38,016 nucleotides of DNA from assembly GCA_024699645.1 (NCBI GenBank), contig JAILPE010000020.1:1-38016 (forward strand), given 5' to 3'. This document shows, piece by piece, positions 29,395 through 37,531 of the stretch. A program made the translations under genes and the position numbers. This DNA comes from Lachnospiraceae bacterium (lineage in GTDB: Bacteria > Bacillota > Clostridia > Lachnospirales > Lachnospiraceae). Below the pieces are notes generated by a model that worked only from the letters and a program-made list of their open reading frames with translations, did not search any database and was not told the origin of the DNA. The first letter of the stretch is position 1; the number at the start of each line of letters is the position of its first letter.

Positions 29395-29808
29395 ATGGAA
29401 GTCAGATCATGTAGAGGTTGCGGAAAGCTTTACAATTATCTTGGACCAAGCACACCCGCATGTCCTGCCTGTATGGCGGCGATGGAAGAAAAATTCCAGA
29501 AGTGCAAGGAGTACATCAGGGATAATCCCGGTGCAAACATTCAGCAGGTGGCTGATGAAACCGAGACTACGGTCAAGATGATCAAACAGTGGGTACGTGA
29601 GGAGCGCCTGACCTTTGCGGAAGGTTCTGCCGTAGGCATCGAATGTGAAGGATGCGGAGCCAGCATACTTACAGGAAGATACTGTCCTGCATGTAAGTTC
29701 AAAATGCAGCAGAATTTCATGAATGCTTCGAGAAGGACTCCAACCCCCGAACAACAGACCAACAACAGGAACGATAGGGACAACAAGATGAGGTTCCTTG
29801 ACAGGTAA
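29395..29808 (+). CDS. Flagellar-operon associated zinc-ribbon protein, YvyF-like
   Basis: CRGCGKLYNYLGPSTPACPAC...YIRDNPGANIQQVADETETTVKMIKQWVREERL; adjacency to comF as in the B. subtilis comF-yvyF arrangement. Confidence 0.75.
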   Translation: MEVRSCRGCGKLYNYLGPSTPACPACMAAMEEKFQKCKEYIRDNPGANIQQVADETETTVKMIKQWVREERLTFAEGSAVGIECEGCGASILTGRYCPACKFKMQQNFMNASRRTPTPEQQTNNRNDRDNKMRFLDR

Positions 29809-29811
29809 GGG

Positions 29812-30303
29812 GTGATAATTATAGAAATCAATGACCGATTTATAGAAGAAACGATCCGTTCGGTCTACTCTTCAGTTACAAAAACTGTGGCACAGATAGA
29901 ACTAAAAGAACCTCCGCCCCGGAGAAAGAGAATAGAAGCACCTGTTTCCGTGGTAGTCCTGTCAAAAGGTATCTTTAAATCAAGGGTCGTAAGTACCTTC
30001 CCGTCACTTTTGGTTGACGAGATCGTTGACAGGATGAGTCATAACAGTCCGTTATCTCCGGAGGACAGAGATGCGTATTTTAAAGAATACATAAACATGT
30101 GCTTTGGAAGATTTATTTCACGGATTAACAATGAAACGGGGAGGGCATCCAGATTCGTGATTCCGGTAATGCTCCGTGGATTGTATCGATCGACGCAGGA
30201 AGATGTATTCTCCGACACGGCGAAAGTCGATTTTGGAAGTGATTATGGAAGCGTCAATATGATCGTATCGTATGATATATTACCCGAGCACTCGAGTAAT
30301 TAA
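29812..30303 (+). CDS. CheX/CheC-like chemotaxis phosphatase
   Basis: KEYINMCFGRFISRINNETG resembles the CheX ExxN helix (GELTNMISG type); GTG start immediately after the preceding stop; next to a CheY-like gene. Confidence 0.6.
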   Translation: MIIIEINDRFIEETIRSVYSSVTKTVAQIELKEPPPRRKRIEAPVSVVVLSKGIFKSRVVSTFPSLLVDEIVDRMSHNSPLSPEDRDAYFKEYINMCFGRFISRINNETGRASRFVIPVMLRGLYRSTQEDVFSDTAKVDFGSDYGSVNMIVSYDILPEHSSN

Positions 30304-30323
30304 TGTAAGGAGAAAGGAAGAAT

Positions 30324-30686
30324 ATGAAGAGAATTCTCATTATAGACGATTCACCGTTTATATTTAAGGAAGTTTCGGCAACACTCGAGGGGCATGACTA
30401 CGAGATAGTCGGACATGCAAAGAACGGTGAAGACGGCATTCGCATGGCACAGGAACTGAAACCCGACGTCATCACGCTTGATATTGTGATGCCCGGAATG
30501 GACGGAATTGAAGCCGCAAAGAAGCTTATCGAGATCGAACCCGGGATTAAGATCGTTATGCTCAGCTCTTTATGTGATTATGACACGGTAAATGAAGTTG
30601 AGGGACTCGGACTCAAGTATCTCGTTTCCAAGCCGATCGAAAAGGAAGTCCTTCTCGATACGCTTGAAAAAGTATTCGAAGATTAA
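30324..30686 (+). CDS. CheY-like single-domain response regulator
   Basis: RILIIDDSPFIFKEV, VITLDIVMPGMDGIEA, VMLSS, KPIEKE. Confidence 0.9.
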   Translation: MKRILIIDDSPFIFKEVSATLEGHDYEIVGHAKNGEDGIRMAQELKPDVITLDIVMPGMDGIEAAKKLIEIEPGIKIVMLSSLCDYDTVNEVEGLGLKYLVSKPIEKEVLLDTLEKVFED

Positions 30687-30715
30687 GAAGAGAGCCGCCC
30701 GGCGAGCCGTCGGTA

Positions 30716-31726
30716 TCAGGGTGTGGAAAGCAGCTTGATACCTGTGGAATCCTGAGTGATCTTGCCCTCTTTCATGAGATGGCCCACGGCTTTTTTGAAG
30801 GAATTTTTGGACATACCGAAAGTTCGTCTGATAACTTCGGTGTCTGTTTTGTCATGAACGGGAAGAAATCCGCCCGGAGCGTTCTTAAGTCTTCCGACGA
30901 TGAGTTCGCAATCGGCAAAAATCTGAACGTGTGAAGGATCGCGCATGGCAAGCACGAGCTTGCCGTCCGGGAGGACGCGCGCAACCCGTAATCTGATCTC
31001 GTCTCCGATATTAACTTCGGTAACGAGATCTTTTTTCGGTATGAGGCCACGGAAAACACCGTCGACGGCAACATGAGCGCCTTCGTCCCTTCCTGTCTCA
31101 TAGATGCGCCCGAGAACCCTGTCGCCTGTCTTGTAAGGAGAATCGTTGCGCAAATATCTGTAAAGCTTCATGGTCGCACAAAGGCGCCCCGATTTATCGA
31201 TATAAAGAGCTACAAGAACCTTACTTCCCTGTTTGGGACGCTTTGTTTGTTCGCGGTAAGGAAGAAAAAGATCCTTCTTGAGCCCCCAGTCAAGAAATGT
31301 TCCGAGCTGTGTAACTTCAAGGCAAGTAAGTACGGCTGTTTCTCCGAGCGAAAGAAGTGGACGCTTCATCGTTGCAACCGGCCTATCCTCGGAATCAAGG
31401 TATATAAAGCACTCGGTGATGTCACCTTTGTCGAGTCTGGCGGTCATTTCGCCCTTGGGAAGTAAAACCTCTCCGTCTATGGTCCCGCGTGAACGCTCCT
31501 TTACGGCTCCGTCTGCGGCCTCGTGTGAACGCTCCTTTACGGCTCCGTCTGCGGCTGCGAGTGAACGCTCATTTGCATCCCCTTCTGCGGCTGCGAGTGA
31601 ACGCTCCTTTGCATCCCCTACTGCGGCTGCGAGTGAACGCTCCTTTACGTCATCTGTATCTGTTATGTATGCACCGTGCGGTGTCATTCGTGCTATCTTT
31701 ACAATATTGATCTTTCCGAGTTCCAT
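30716..31726 (-). CDS. CvfB/YitL-like S1 RNA-binding protein with tandem-repeat insertion
   Basis: FIYLDSEDRPVATMKRPLL...GTFLDWGLKKDLFLPYREQ, S1-like repeats, C-terminal wHTH FGMSKNSFKKAVGHLMKEGKI. Start at ATG (complement of 31724-31726) behind AAAGG. Confidence 0.85.
   Translation of the reverse strand: MELGKINIVKIARMTPHGAYITDTDDVKERSLAAAVGDAKERSLAAAEGDANERSLAAADGAVKERSHEAADGAVKERSRGTIDGEVLLPKGEMTARLDKGDITECFIYLDSEDRPVATMKRPLLSLGETAVLTCLEVTQLGTFLDWGLKKDLFLPYREQTKRPKQGSKVLVALYIDKSGRLCATMKLYRYLRNDSPYKTGDRVLGRIYETGRDEGAHVAVDGVFRGLIPKKDLVTEVNIGDEIRLRVARVLPDGKLVLAMRDPSHVQIFADCELIVGRLKNAPGGFLPVHDKTDTEVIRRTFGMSKNSFKKAVGHLMKEGKITQDSTGIKLLSTP
31489..31668 (-). repeat. 36-bp (12-aa) in-frame tandem repeat x5 within cvfB-like gene
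   Basis: Units start at 31489, 31525, 31561, 31597, 31633 on the + strand; protein KERSLAAAVGDA/KERSLAAAEGDA/NERSLAAADGAV/KERSHEAADGAV/KERSRGTIDGEV. Confidence 0.95.
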
Positions 31727-31819
31727 GCCTTTTCCTTTCAATGGCGGCTTGGCTTTTTTGCAGCCGCATTTGCGTATCCGGATCGTCTTCGCCGGGTTAT
31801 ATGAGGGGGCACGCGTACT

Positions 31820-31938
31820 TCACCGTCGATCCGTTGCGGAAACTTCGCCGCCGATCCGTTGAGAAACATCACCGCCGATCCGTTACGGAAACTTTGCCGC
31901 CGATCCGTTGAGAAACTTGATCGCCGATCCGTTATCGG
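31820..31938. repeat. ~24-bp tandem repeat x5 upstream of cvfB-like gene
   Basis: Core cgccgatccgtt(g/a)(c)gga/gaaac repeated five times. Confidence 0.85.
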
Positions 31939-32182
31939 GGAGAGTATAGGCGTTGCCCTGAATGCGTCACGATTATAGCATAAACATTGAAAGTTTTGAA
32001 TGTATTTTTATAAACGCTTGAAATAAATGATTGTTTTTGCAATACTTATATATGTTTTTGGGTATATGGATCGTCGTATGATCAAATGGTTAGGACTATG
32101 ATCGGAAATCCCCGGTCGTTTGATTGCCGATGGGATCACACGACAGTAAGAAAATAATGATATAGAAAAGTGAGGGTTTGTT

Positions 32183-33277
32183 GTGGAGAAACACTATGAA
32201 AAAGCGGGAGTAGAAGTCAGATTGGTCGGTATTTGTTTGATCCTGACAATGTTCCTGATCGAGGGAGGGTCATATTTCGGGTTCTTCAATGGGATAAAGG
32301 CATATTGGCTCCGCACTGTCTGCGCAGAATTATCGTTGGCAATACCGGGACTTGTCTTTTTGTTATGGGATAAAAAGCAATTTGTTCCAATGCTTAGGAT
32401 AAAACCCATCAAGATCAGGGTGGCCTTGCTGGCTGTTTTGGTTGAGATATGCTTGATGCCGCTTATGGGACTTTGCAATTTGATCACCGAAACATTTACT
32501 CCGAATGTTGTGGAAGTTTCGCTTTCGAAGACAATAGCTGAAACGCCTTATCTTTTAATGATCTTCTCAATGTGCCTTGTGCCTGCGATCCTGGAGGAAA
32601 TGTTGTCGAGGGGGCTCTATCTTTCGGCATTTTTAAGGACCGGAAGAACGTTGCATGCAATCTTCTTTGCGGCTTTGTGTTTCGCGCTCGCGCACGGAAA
32701 CATCAACCAGTTCGCATATGCGTTAATTGCGGGAGTTGTGATGGGGCTTGTCGTCGAGGCAACGGATTCCGTTATAACGGGCATGGTGATACATTTCGTT
32801 ACAAATGCGCTTTCGGTAACAATAATGTATGCAACATATTACGCTAATATCGCATATGAACAGACAAAGGAACTCTTCGGAACCGATGAGAGCCTGCAGG
32901 TTGCCGGTTTTCTTGAAGACACCGAGCTTATGAAGTCGGTCGAAGTGATGACAAGGGTTATAGTCGGCATTATATTTGTCGGGCTGGCGATCCTCGGAGT
33001 TATGGGAATCTACAGGTTGATAGGTCGTATGGCGATTATTTCGGGCAGATATGAACATATGAAGAGCTTCATGCCGGAGTACGGAATATTCAGAATGAGA
33101 AACAGGTTCGTAGAAATGATGGAGCGGTCTGGGAGTAATAAATCTGAAATTAAAGCCGTCGCCGATCTTCCGTGTACGAGGATAATGAATCCGATTCTGG
33201 CGCTGGGAATGCTTATATGGGTGGTTGATATGGTTGTCTATGAACTTATAGTACACGGGGGCATTATTATAAAGTAA
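32183..33277 (+). CDS. CPBP family intramembrane metalloprotease
   Basis: Multi-TM; PAILEEMLSRGLYLSAFL (EExxxR) and FALAHGNINQFAYALIAGVVMG. Confidence 0.85.
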   Translation: MEKHYEKAGVEVRLVGICLILTMFLIEGGSYFGFFNGIKAYWLRTVCAELSLAIPGLVFLLWDKKQFVPMLRIKPIKIRVALLAVLVEICLMPLMGLCNLITETFTPNVVEVSLSKTIAETPYLLMIFSMCLVPAILEEMLSRGLYLSAFLRTGRTLHAIFFAALCFALAHGNINQFAYALIAGVVMGLVVEATDSVITGMVIHFVTNALSVTIMYATYYANIAYEQTKELFGTDESLQVAGFLEDTELMKSVEVMTRVIVGIIFVGLAILGVMGIYRLIGRMAIISGRYEHMKSFMPEYGIFRMRNRFVEMMERSGSNKSEIKAVADLPCTRIMNPILALGMLIWVVDMVVYELIVHGGIIIK

Positions 33278-33375
33278 CTGGAAAAAATGTTGCAAAAGCG
33301 TTTTTTTCAGAGTAATATATCAAAGGTCAAGGGTAACAGGAGAAAAGCCTATTGGGCAATGGTATTGAGCCAAAA

Positions 33376-33479
33376 GGGCAGCGGACAGGGAACGTGATCC
33401 GGCGGTTATGCTAAACCCGGATGGGCAGCGGACAGGGAACGCGATCCGGCGGTTATGCTAAACCCGGATGGGCAGCGGA
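33376..33479 (+). repeat. 47-bp direct repeat, 2.2 copies, upstream of guaA
   Basis: gggcagcggacagggaacgtgatccggcggttatgctaaacccggat starting at 33376, 33423 and partial at 33470. Confidence 0.92.
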
Positions 33480-33512
33480 GTAAGTGTACGGACATAAACA
33501 GGAGGAAAGAAA

Positions 33513-34490
33513 ATGGATAACAAACGTCCCGAAAGTATGGAAAGAATCAATGACACAGAAAAAGCAATGAAGTTTATCAATGAGCAGGTAGAGATTATAA
33601 AGAAGACTGTCGGTGACGGCAAAGTCCTTCTTGCACTTTCGGGAGGTGTGGATTCGTCGGTTGTGGCGGCCCTTCTTATAAAGGCAATCGGAAAGCAGCT
33701 TGTGTGCGTACATGTTAATCACGGACTTCTTCGTAAGGGAGAGCCCGAGCAGGTTATCGACGTATTCCGCAGACAGCTTTCGGCAAATCTTGTATATGTA
33801 GATGCGGTAGACAGATTTTTAAATAAACTTGAGGGAGTTTCTGATCCCGAAAAGAAGCGTAAGATCATCGGCGCTGAATTTATTGAAGTGTTCGCTGAAG
33901 AAGCACGCAAACAGGAAGGTATCAAATTCCTTGCACAGGGTACAATTTATCCCGATATCCTTGAGTCTGACGGAGTTAAGGCACATCACAATGTTGGCGG
34001 TCTTCCCGAGGAGCTTAACTTTGAGCTTGTTGAGCCCGTCAAGTTCCTTTATAAGGATGAAGTCCGCGTAGTAGGTAAGGCACTCGGCCTTCCCGATAAC
34101 ATGGTATATCGTCAGCCTTTCCCCGGACCCGGACTCGGTGTTCGTTGTACAGGCGCCATCACTCGCGACCGTCTTGAGGCAGTTCGTGAATCCGATGCGA
34201 TCGTTCGTGAGGAATTTGCGGCAGCAGGCCTTGAAGGCAAGGTATGGCAGTACTTTACGGTAGTTCCTCCCATCACATCAACCGGTATCAAGGATGGAAA
34301 GCGTACAGAAGACTGGATCGTGATCATCCGCGCAGTCAACTCCGTTGACGCAACAAGCGCAACTATAGAGCCTATCCCTTACGAAGTTCTCGGTAAGATC
34401 GTTAACAGGATCATAAGCGAAGTTAAGGGCGTAAGCAGAGTTGCATACGACTTGAGTCCCAAGCCTGTGGCAACAATTGAGTGGGAATAA
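33513..34490 (+). CDS. guaA: GMP synthase, ATP-pyrophosphatase + dimerisation domains only (subunit B-like)
   Basis: LALSGGVDSSVV, VHVNHGLLRKGE, FLAQGTIYPDILES, HHNVGGLPE, RQPFPGPGLGVRC, C-terminal PKPVATIEWE; no glutamine amidotransferase domain in the ORF or immediately upstream. Confidence 0.93.
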   Translation: MDNKRPESMERINDTEKAMKFINEQVEIIKKTVGDGKVLLALSGGVDSSVVAALLIKAIGKQLVCVHVNHGLLRKGEPEQVIDVFRRQLSANLVYVDAVDRFLNKLEGVSDPEKKRKIIGAEFIEVFAEEARKQEGIKFLAQGTIYPDILESDGVKAHHNVGGLPEELNFELVEPVKFLYKDEVRVVGKALGLPDNMVYRQPFPGPGLGVRCTGAITRDRLEAVRESDAIVREEFAAAGLEGKVWQYFTVVPPITSTGIKDGKRTEDWIVIIRAVNSVDATSATIEPIPYEVLGKIVNRIISEVKGVSRVAYDLSPKPVATIEWE

Positions 34491-34635
34491 TTAACGAAGT
34501 CCAAAGAATGCCGTATTTAAGCGGCTTTCAGGGGTTTGGAAAAGCGATTTGATAACAAAATGATAACACTTGATAACTGAGCATTATTTATGAGTAATGC
34601 AAAAGGTTAGCAGGTGAGGTTTCAGCAAAGATTTA

Positions 34636-34684
34636 AAAAGGTCTTGTTAAGCTAATGAATAGCTTAGCAAGGCCTTTTCTTTTT
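34636..34684 (+). terminator. Rho-independent terminator-like hairpin downstream of guaA
   Basis: AAAAGGTCTTGTTAAGCTA / TAGCTTAGCAAGGCCTTTT then T-rich tract. Confidence 0.8.
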
Positions 34685-34800
34685 GCCTTTATGTTAGCCG
34701 GTTGAAACCGTTCAGATAAGATTTGCTCAGATTATTCCTGGGGTGGAACAGTTTCAAAGTGTGAGTGTGCTGTCTGTCCCGGTGTTGGATAGTGATATCT

Positions 34801-34983
34801 TCAAGCATCATATTCATCCTGAGTGATCTTACCGGATCTGAGTACTTCGGATTTATCCATCCAATCTAACAGCATGTCATAAAGCTGCATGCTGCCAGGG
34901 TGATTCCTTAGATCAAGATAGAGCTGAGGCAGACCATCTTCGGCCTTTTCAATCTTGAAAGAAAGAGACTGCTGAGCGTCCAA
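34801..34983 (-). other. Small ORF, hypothetical protein or gene remnant (TTG start)
   Basis: 60-aa protein-like sequence DAQQSLSFKIEKAEDGLPQLYLDLRNHPGSMQLYDMLLDWMDKSEVLRSGKITQDEYDA, no convincing start or RBS. Confidence 0.35.
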
Positions 34984-35135
34984 CGAATCAGGTGATACCT
35001 AAGAAACATAGAGGACCGGAATTGGATTAAGCTACTTACTTGATAGACAGTGACGGGGTCGTGTCACGCTCCCGTTCTATGTCAATCAGACAAGATTCTT
35101 GTAGAATTATCTGGACAAATACGCGTATAAATATC

Positions 35136-35164
35136 TGGACAAAATGCTATGTCCATGATATGAT
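35136..35164 (+). promoter_or_regulatory. Promoter of AlbA_2/HTH gene, -35 embedded in a repeated motif
   Basis: TGGACA (35136-35141), 17-bp spacer, TATGAT (35159-35164); -35 lies in repeat TATCTGGACAAA (copies at 35108 and 35132). Confidence 0.6.
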
Positions 35165-35192
35165 CACAGAGTATTATGAGAGGAGGTTTTAG

Positions 35193-36521
35193 ATGGTTAT
35201 AGGATCTGAAAGTGAAACCGTTGAGTTTAAGCTTACTACCGGAGAAAAGAATGAAGCTGTGGAAGCTATAGCAGCCATTTTGAATAAACATTGCAGAGGT
35301 ACAGTTTACTTCGGCGTTGATGATTCCGGATTTGTTAGGGGACAACAGATCAGTGATTCCACAAAAAAAGATATATCAAGGATAATTAGCGACTCTATTG
35401 AACCAAGGATTGCACCAACGATAGAGGTGCTCACTATAGAACAGCGTACGATAATTAAGGTGTCATTTTCCGGGCATAACAGACCCTATGCAGTTAATGG
35501 CAGGTATCTCATTCGTACAGGGACAGAGAATAAACGTATGTCTCCTGATGAATTAAAGCGATTGATAAAGAATGATGATTACTCTTCCAAATGGGAAGAA
35601 GAGATGACGGATTATACCGCTGAAGACCTGGACGATGAAGCGCTTAAAGATTTCTATCAGTCTGCAAAAGACTGCGGTCGCTTATCCATGAAAACATATG
35701 ACAAAGAGAAGCTGCTTACTACCATTGACATCATACACGATGGGCAAATAAATAATGGTGGGTATGCCCTTTTTGGAAAAAATGCAAAGATAGGGTTAAA
35801 ACTTGCATCGTATGCGACGGATAATAAAGTCACGTTTACAGATCTGAAGTTGCTTGAGGGTAATATCTATAATCTCGTAAATGCTGCGTTAGATTACATT
35901 TTGAATCGCATTAATTGGAGAGGGGAGATCGGGACGAGAAAGAGGAAAGAGATCCCGGAGATTCCCGAAGAGGCGATACGTGAAATCATAGTAAATGCTT
36001 TTGCTCACGCAGATTATGAAACCGTTCCGGAGATTGAAATAGGTATTCATCCTGGCAAGATTGAGATATATAACCCCGGATCTTTTCCGGATGGTCTCAC
36101 GCCTATAGATTTTATATCAAGGAATCTTCCGTCTTACAAAAGGAATAAGCTTATATTGGATATTCTGTTTCGAAGTAAAGACGTGGAGAAATCTGGCACC
36201 GGCTTCCAGCGTGTAAATGATTTTTGCAAACAACAGAATGTGACATGGAATTATAGAAAAGAGGCATATGGGTTCTTCTTCGAATTTATCAGGACAAATG
36301 TCCAGATAAATGTCCAGATAAATGCAGAGCTCACAGAGGCAGAGCAGGTTATTTTCAATCTGATTCAGAATAATGAGGGAATATCAAAAGCTGAGATGGC
36401 GATAAGAATAGGAAAGTCGGAAAAGACTGTACAGAGGCTTATTTCTTCTCTCATGAAAAAACAGGTGATTGAGAGGGAGGGATCAAATAAAACAGGTAGT
36501 TGGAAAATTATGGTAAAGTAG
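35193..36521 (+). CDS. AlbA_2 (Schlafen-like) domain, HATPase-like, C-terminal winged-HTH protein (COG2865-type)
   Basis: ESETVEFKLT...VAIAAILNKHCRGTVYFGVDDSGFVRGQ-type N-terminus; EIIVNAFAHADYE, IEIYNPGSFPDGLTPIDF, RSKDVEKSGTGFQRV; C-terminal LIQNNEGISKAEMAIRIGKSEKTVQRLISSL. Confidence 0.85.
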   Translation: MVIGSESETVEFKLTTGEKNEAVEAIAAILNKHCRGTVYFGVDDSGFVRGQQISDSTKKDISRIISDSIEPRIAPTIEVLTIEQRTIIKVSFSGHNRPYAVNGRYLIRTGTENKRMSPDELKRLIKNDDYSSKWEEEMTDYTAEDLDDEALKDFYQSAKDCGRLSMKTYDKEKLLTTIDIIHDGQINNGGYALFGKNAKIGLKLASYATDNKVTFTDLKLLEGNIYNLVNAALDYILNRINWRGEIGTRKRKEIPEIPEEAIREIIVNAFAHADYETVPEIEIGIHPGKIEIYNPGSFPDGLTPIDFISRNLPSYKRNKLILDILFRSKDVEKSGTGFQRVNDFCKQQNVTWNYRKEAYGFFFEFIRTNVQINVQINAELTEAEQVIFNLIQNNEGISKAEMAIRIGKSEKTVQRLISSLMKKQVIEREGSNKTGSWKIMVK

Positions 36522-36556
36522 TTTTTTACACTCTGATCGTAGGGGAGGGATAAAAA

Positions 36557-37171
36557 GTGAGCATAAGAACGAATTACGAAAAATGGTATGACGGAGACGA
36601 TTATTACTGGGGGCTGGAACCTGGGGACTTTCTGGAAGAATTAATAGAACTGTGTCCGCCAGCTACTGATAAAAGGGTTCTCGACATAGGATGCGGTGAA
36701 GGAAAAGATGCCGTGTACATGGCCCAGAAGGGTTACCATGTTACAGCATTTGATCTGACTGAAAAAGGTATCATGAAGACAGTTGCTTTGGCTGAGAAGA
36801 GAAACGTTAATATCAGAGCATATGTTGATGATATTAATTCATTCAGCACAGATGAACAGTTTGACATAATATATTCAACGGGAACAGTTCAATATCTTTT
36901 CGAGGAAAACAAAAAAAGATTCTTTGATAAGCTGGATAAGATCACAAAGAAGAACGGAATCGTTTATATCAACGTATTTGTTGAGAAGTCGTTCTTGGAT
37001 TTACCTCCGGATTGGGATTTAGAAGAGAAGATGTGGAAATCAGGCGAGCTCTTCACATATTTTGCTGACTGGAAGGTTGAGCGCATTGATGAAGTGATCT
37101 TCGAAGATAACAGTGGCGGAGTTCCTCACTATCACTGCATGGATACGATTATCTGCAGAAAGGTTACTTGA
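36557..37171 (+). CDS. Class I SAM-dependent methyltransferase
   Basis: VLDIGCGEGKDAVYMAQKGYHVTAFDLT; GTG start. Confidence 0.85.
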   Translation: MSIRTNYEKWYDGDDYYWGLEPGDFLEELIELCPPATDKRVLDIGCGEGKDAVYMAQKGYHVTAFDLTEKGIMKTVALAEKRNVNIRAYVDDINSFSTDEQFDIIYSTGTVQYLFEENKKRFFDKLDKITKKNGIVYINVFVEKSFLDLPPDWDLEEKMWKSGELFTYFADWKVERIDEVIFEDNSGGVPHYHCMDTIICRKVT

Positions 37172-37189
37172 TTTCTAGAGGAGTGAAAA

Positions 37190-37411
37190 ATGAATTTGAG
37201 ATTGATCAAGCTGACAAAAGAATATGAAACACAGGTAAAGGAAATGATTGAGGAGTGGAAGGCTGATATTATCGCAAATAATACAAATCGTTCGCCTTGG
37301 GTTATATTTAAGAATGATTGTAATGATTTTATTCATTATTTGGAAAACCTTGAGACAAAAGAGGAAACTGACACTTGGGTACCGGATTCCGTTGTAAACT
37401 TAATGTGGTAG
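37190..37411 (+). pseudogene. Truncated GNAT-like N-acetyltransferase N-terminus
   Basis: MNLRLIKLTKEYETQVKEMIEEW...NDFIHYLENLETKEETDTWVPDSVV resembles the N-terminus of GNAT proteins, then terminates at 73 aa before any acetyl-CoA-binding motif. Confidence 0.55.
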
Positions 37412-37531
37412 TGTTCTCAGAAGGCTGAAGAGTGGTGCAGGTGGATCGCACTGTCGTATGCGAAGAGAGTTTAATATGGTTTGATGGTAGGCCCGTAGTT
37501 GTCGGTGGGCCGATGTCTGCTGACTATTTCA

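Noticed and set aside
31489-31668. CRISPR array (regular 36-bp periodicity)
   Set aside because: Units are contiguous with no unique spacers and encode in-frame 12-aa repeats.
31278-31862. 194-aa + strand ORF (with repeated ERSFTAPSAA) as a repetitive surface protein
   Set aside because: Antisense shadow of the cvfB-like gene; its repeats are the reverse complement of the real 36-bp coding repeat.
33290-33512. Purine/PRPP riboswitch in the guaA leader
   Set aside because: No recognisable conserved core; the space is mostly a 47-bp direct repeat.
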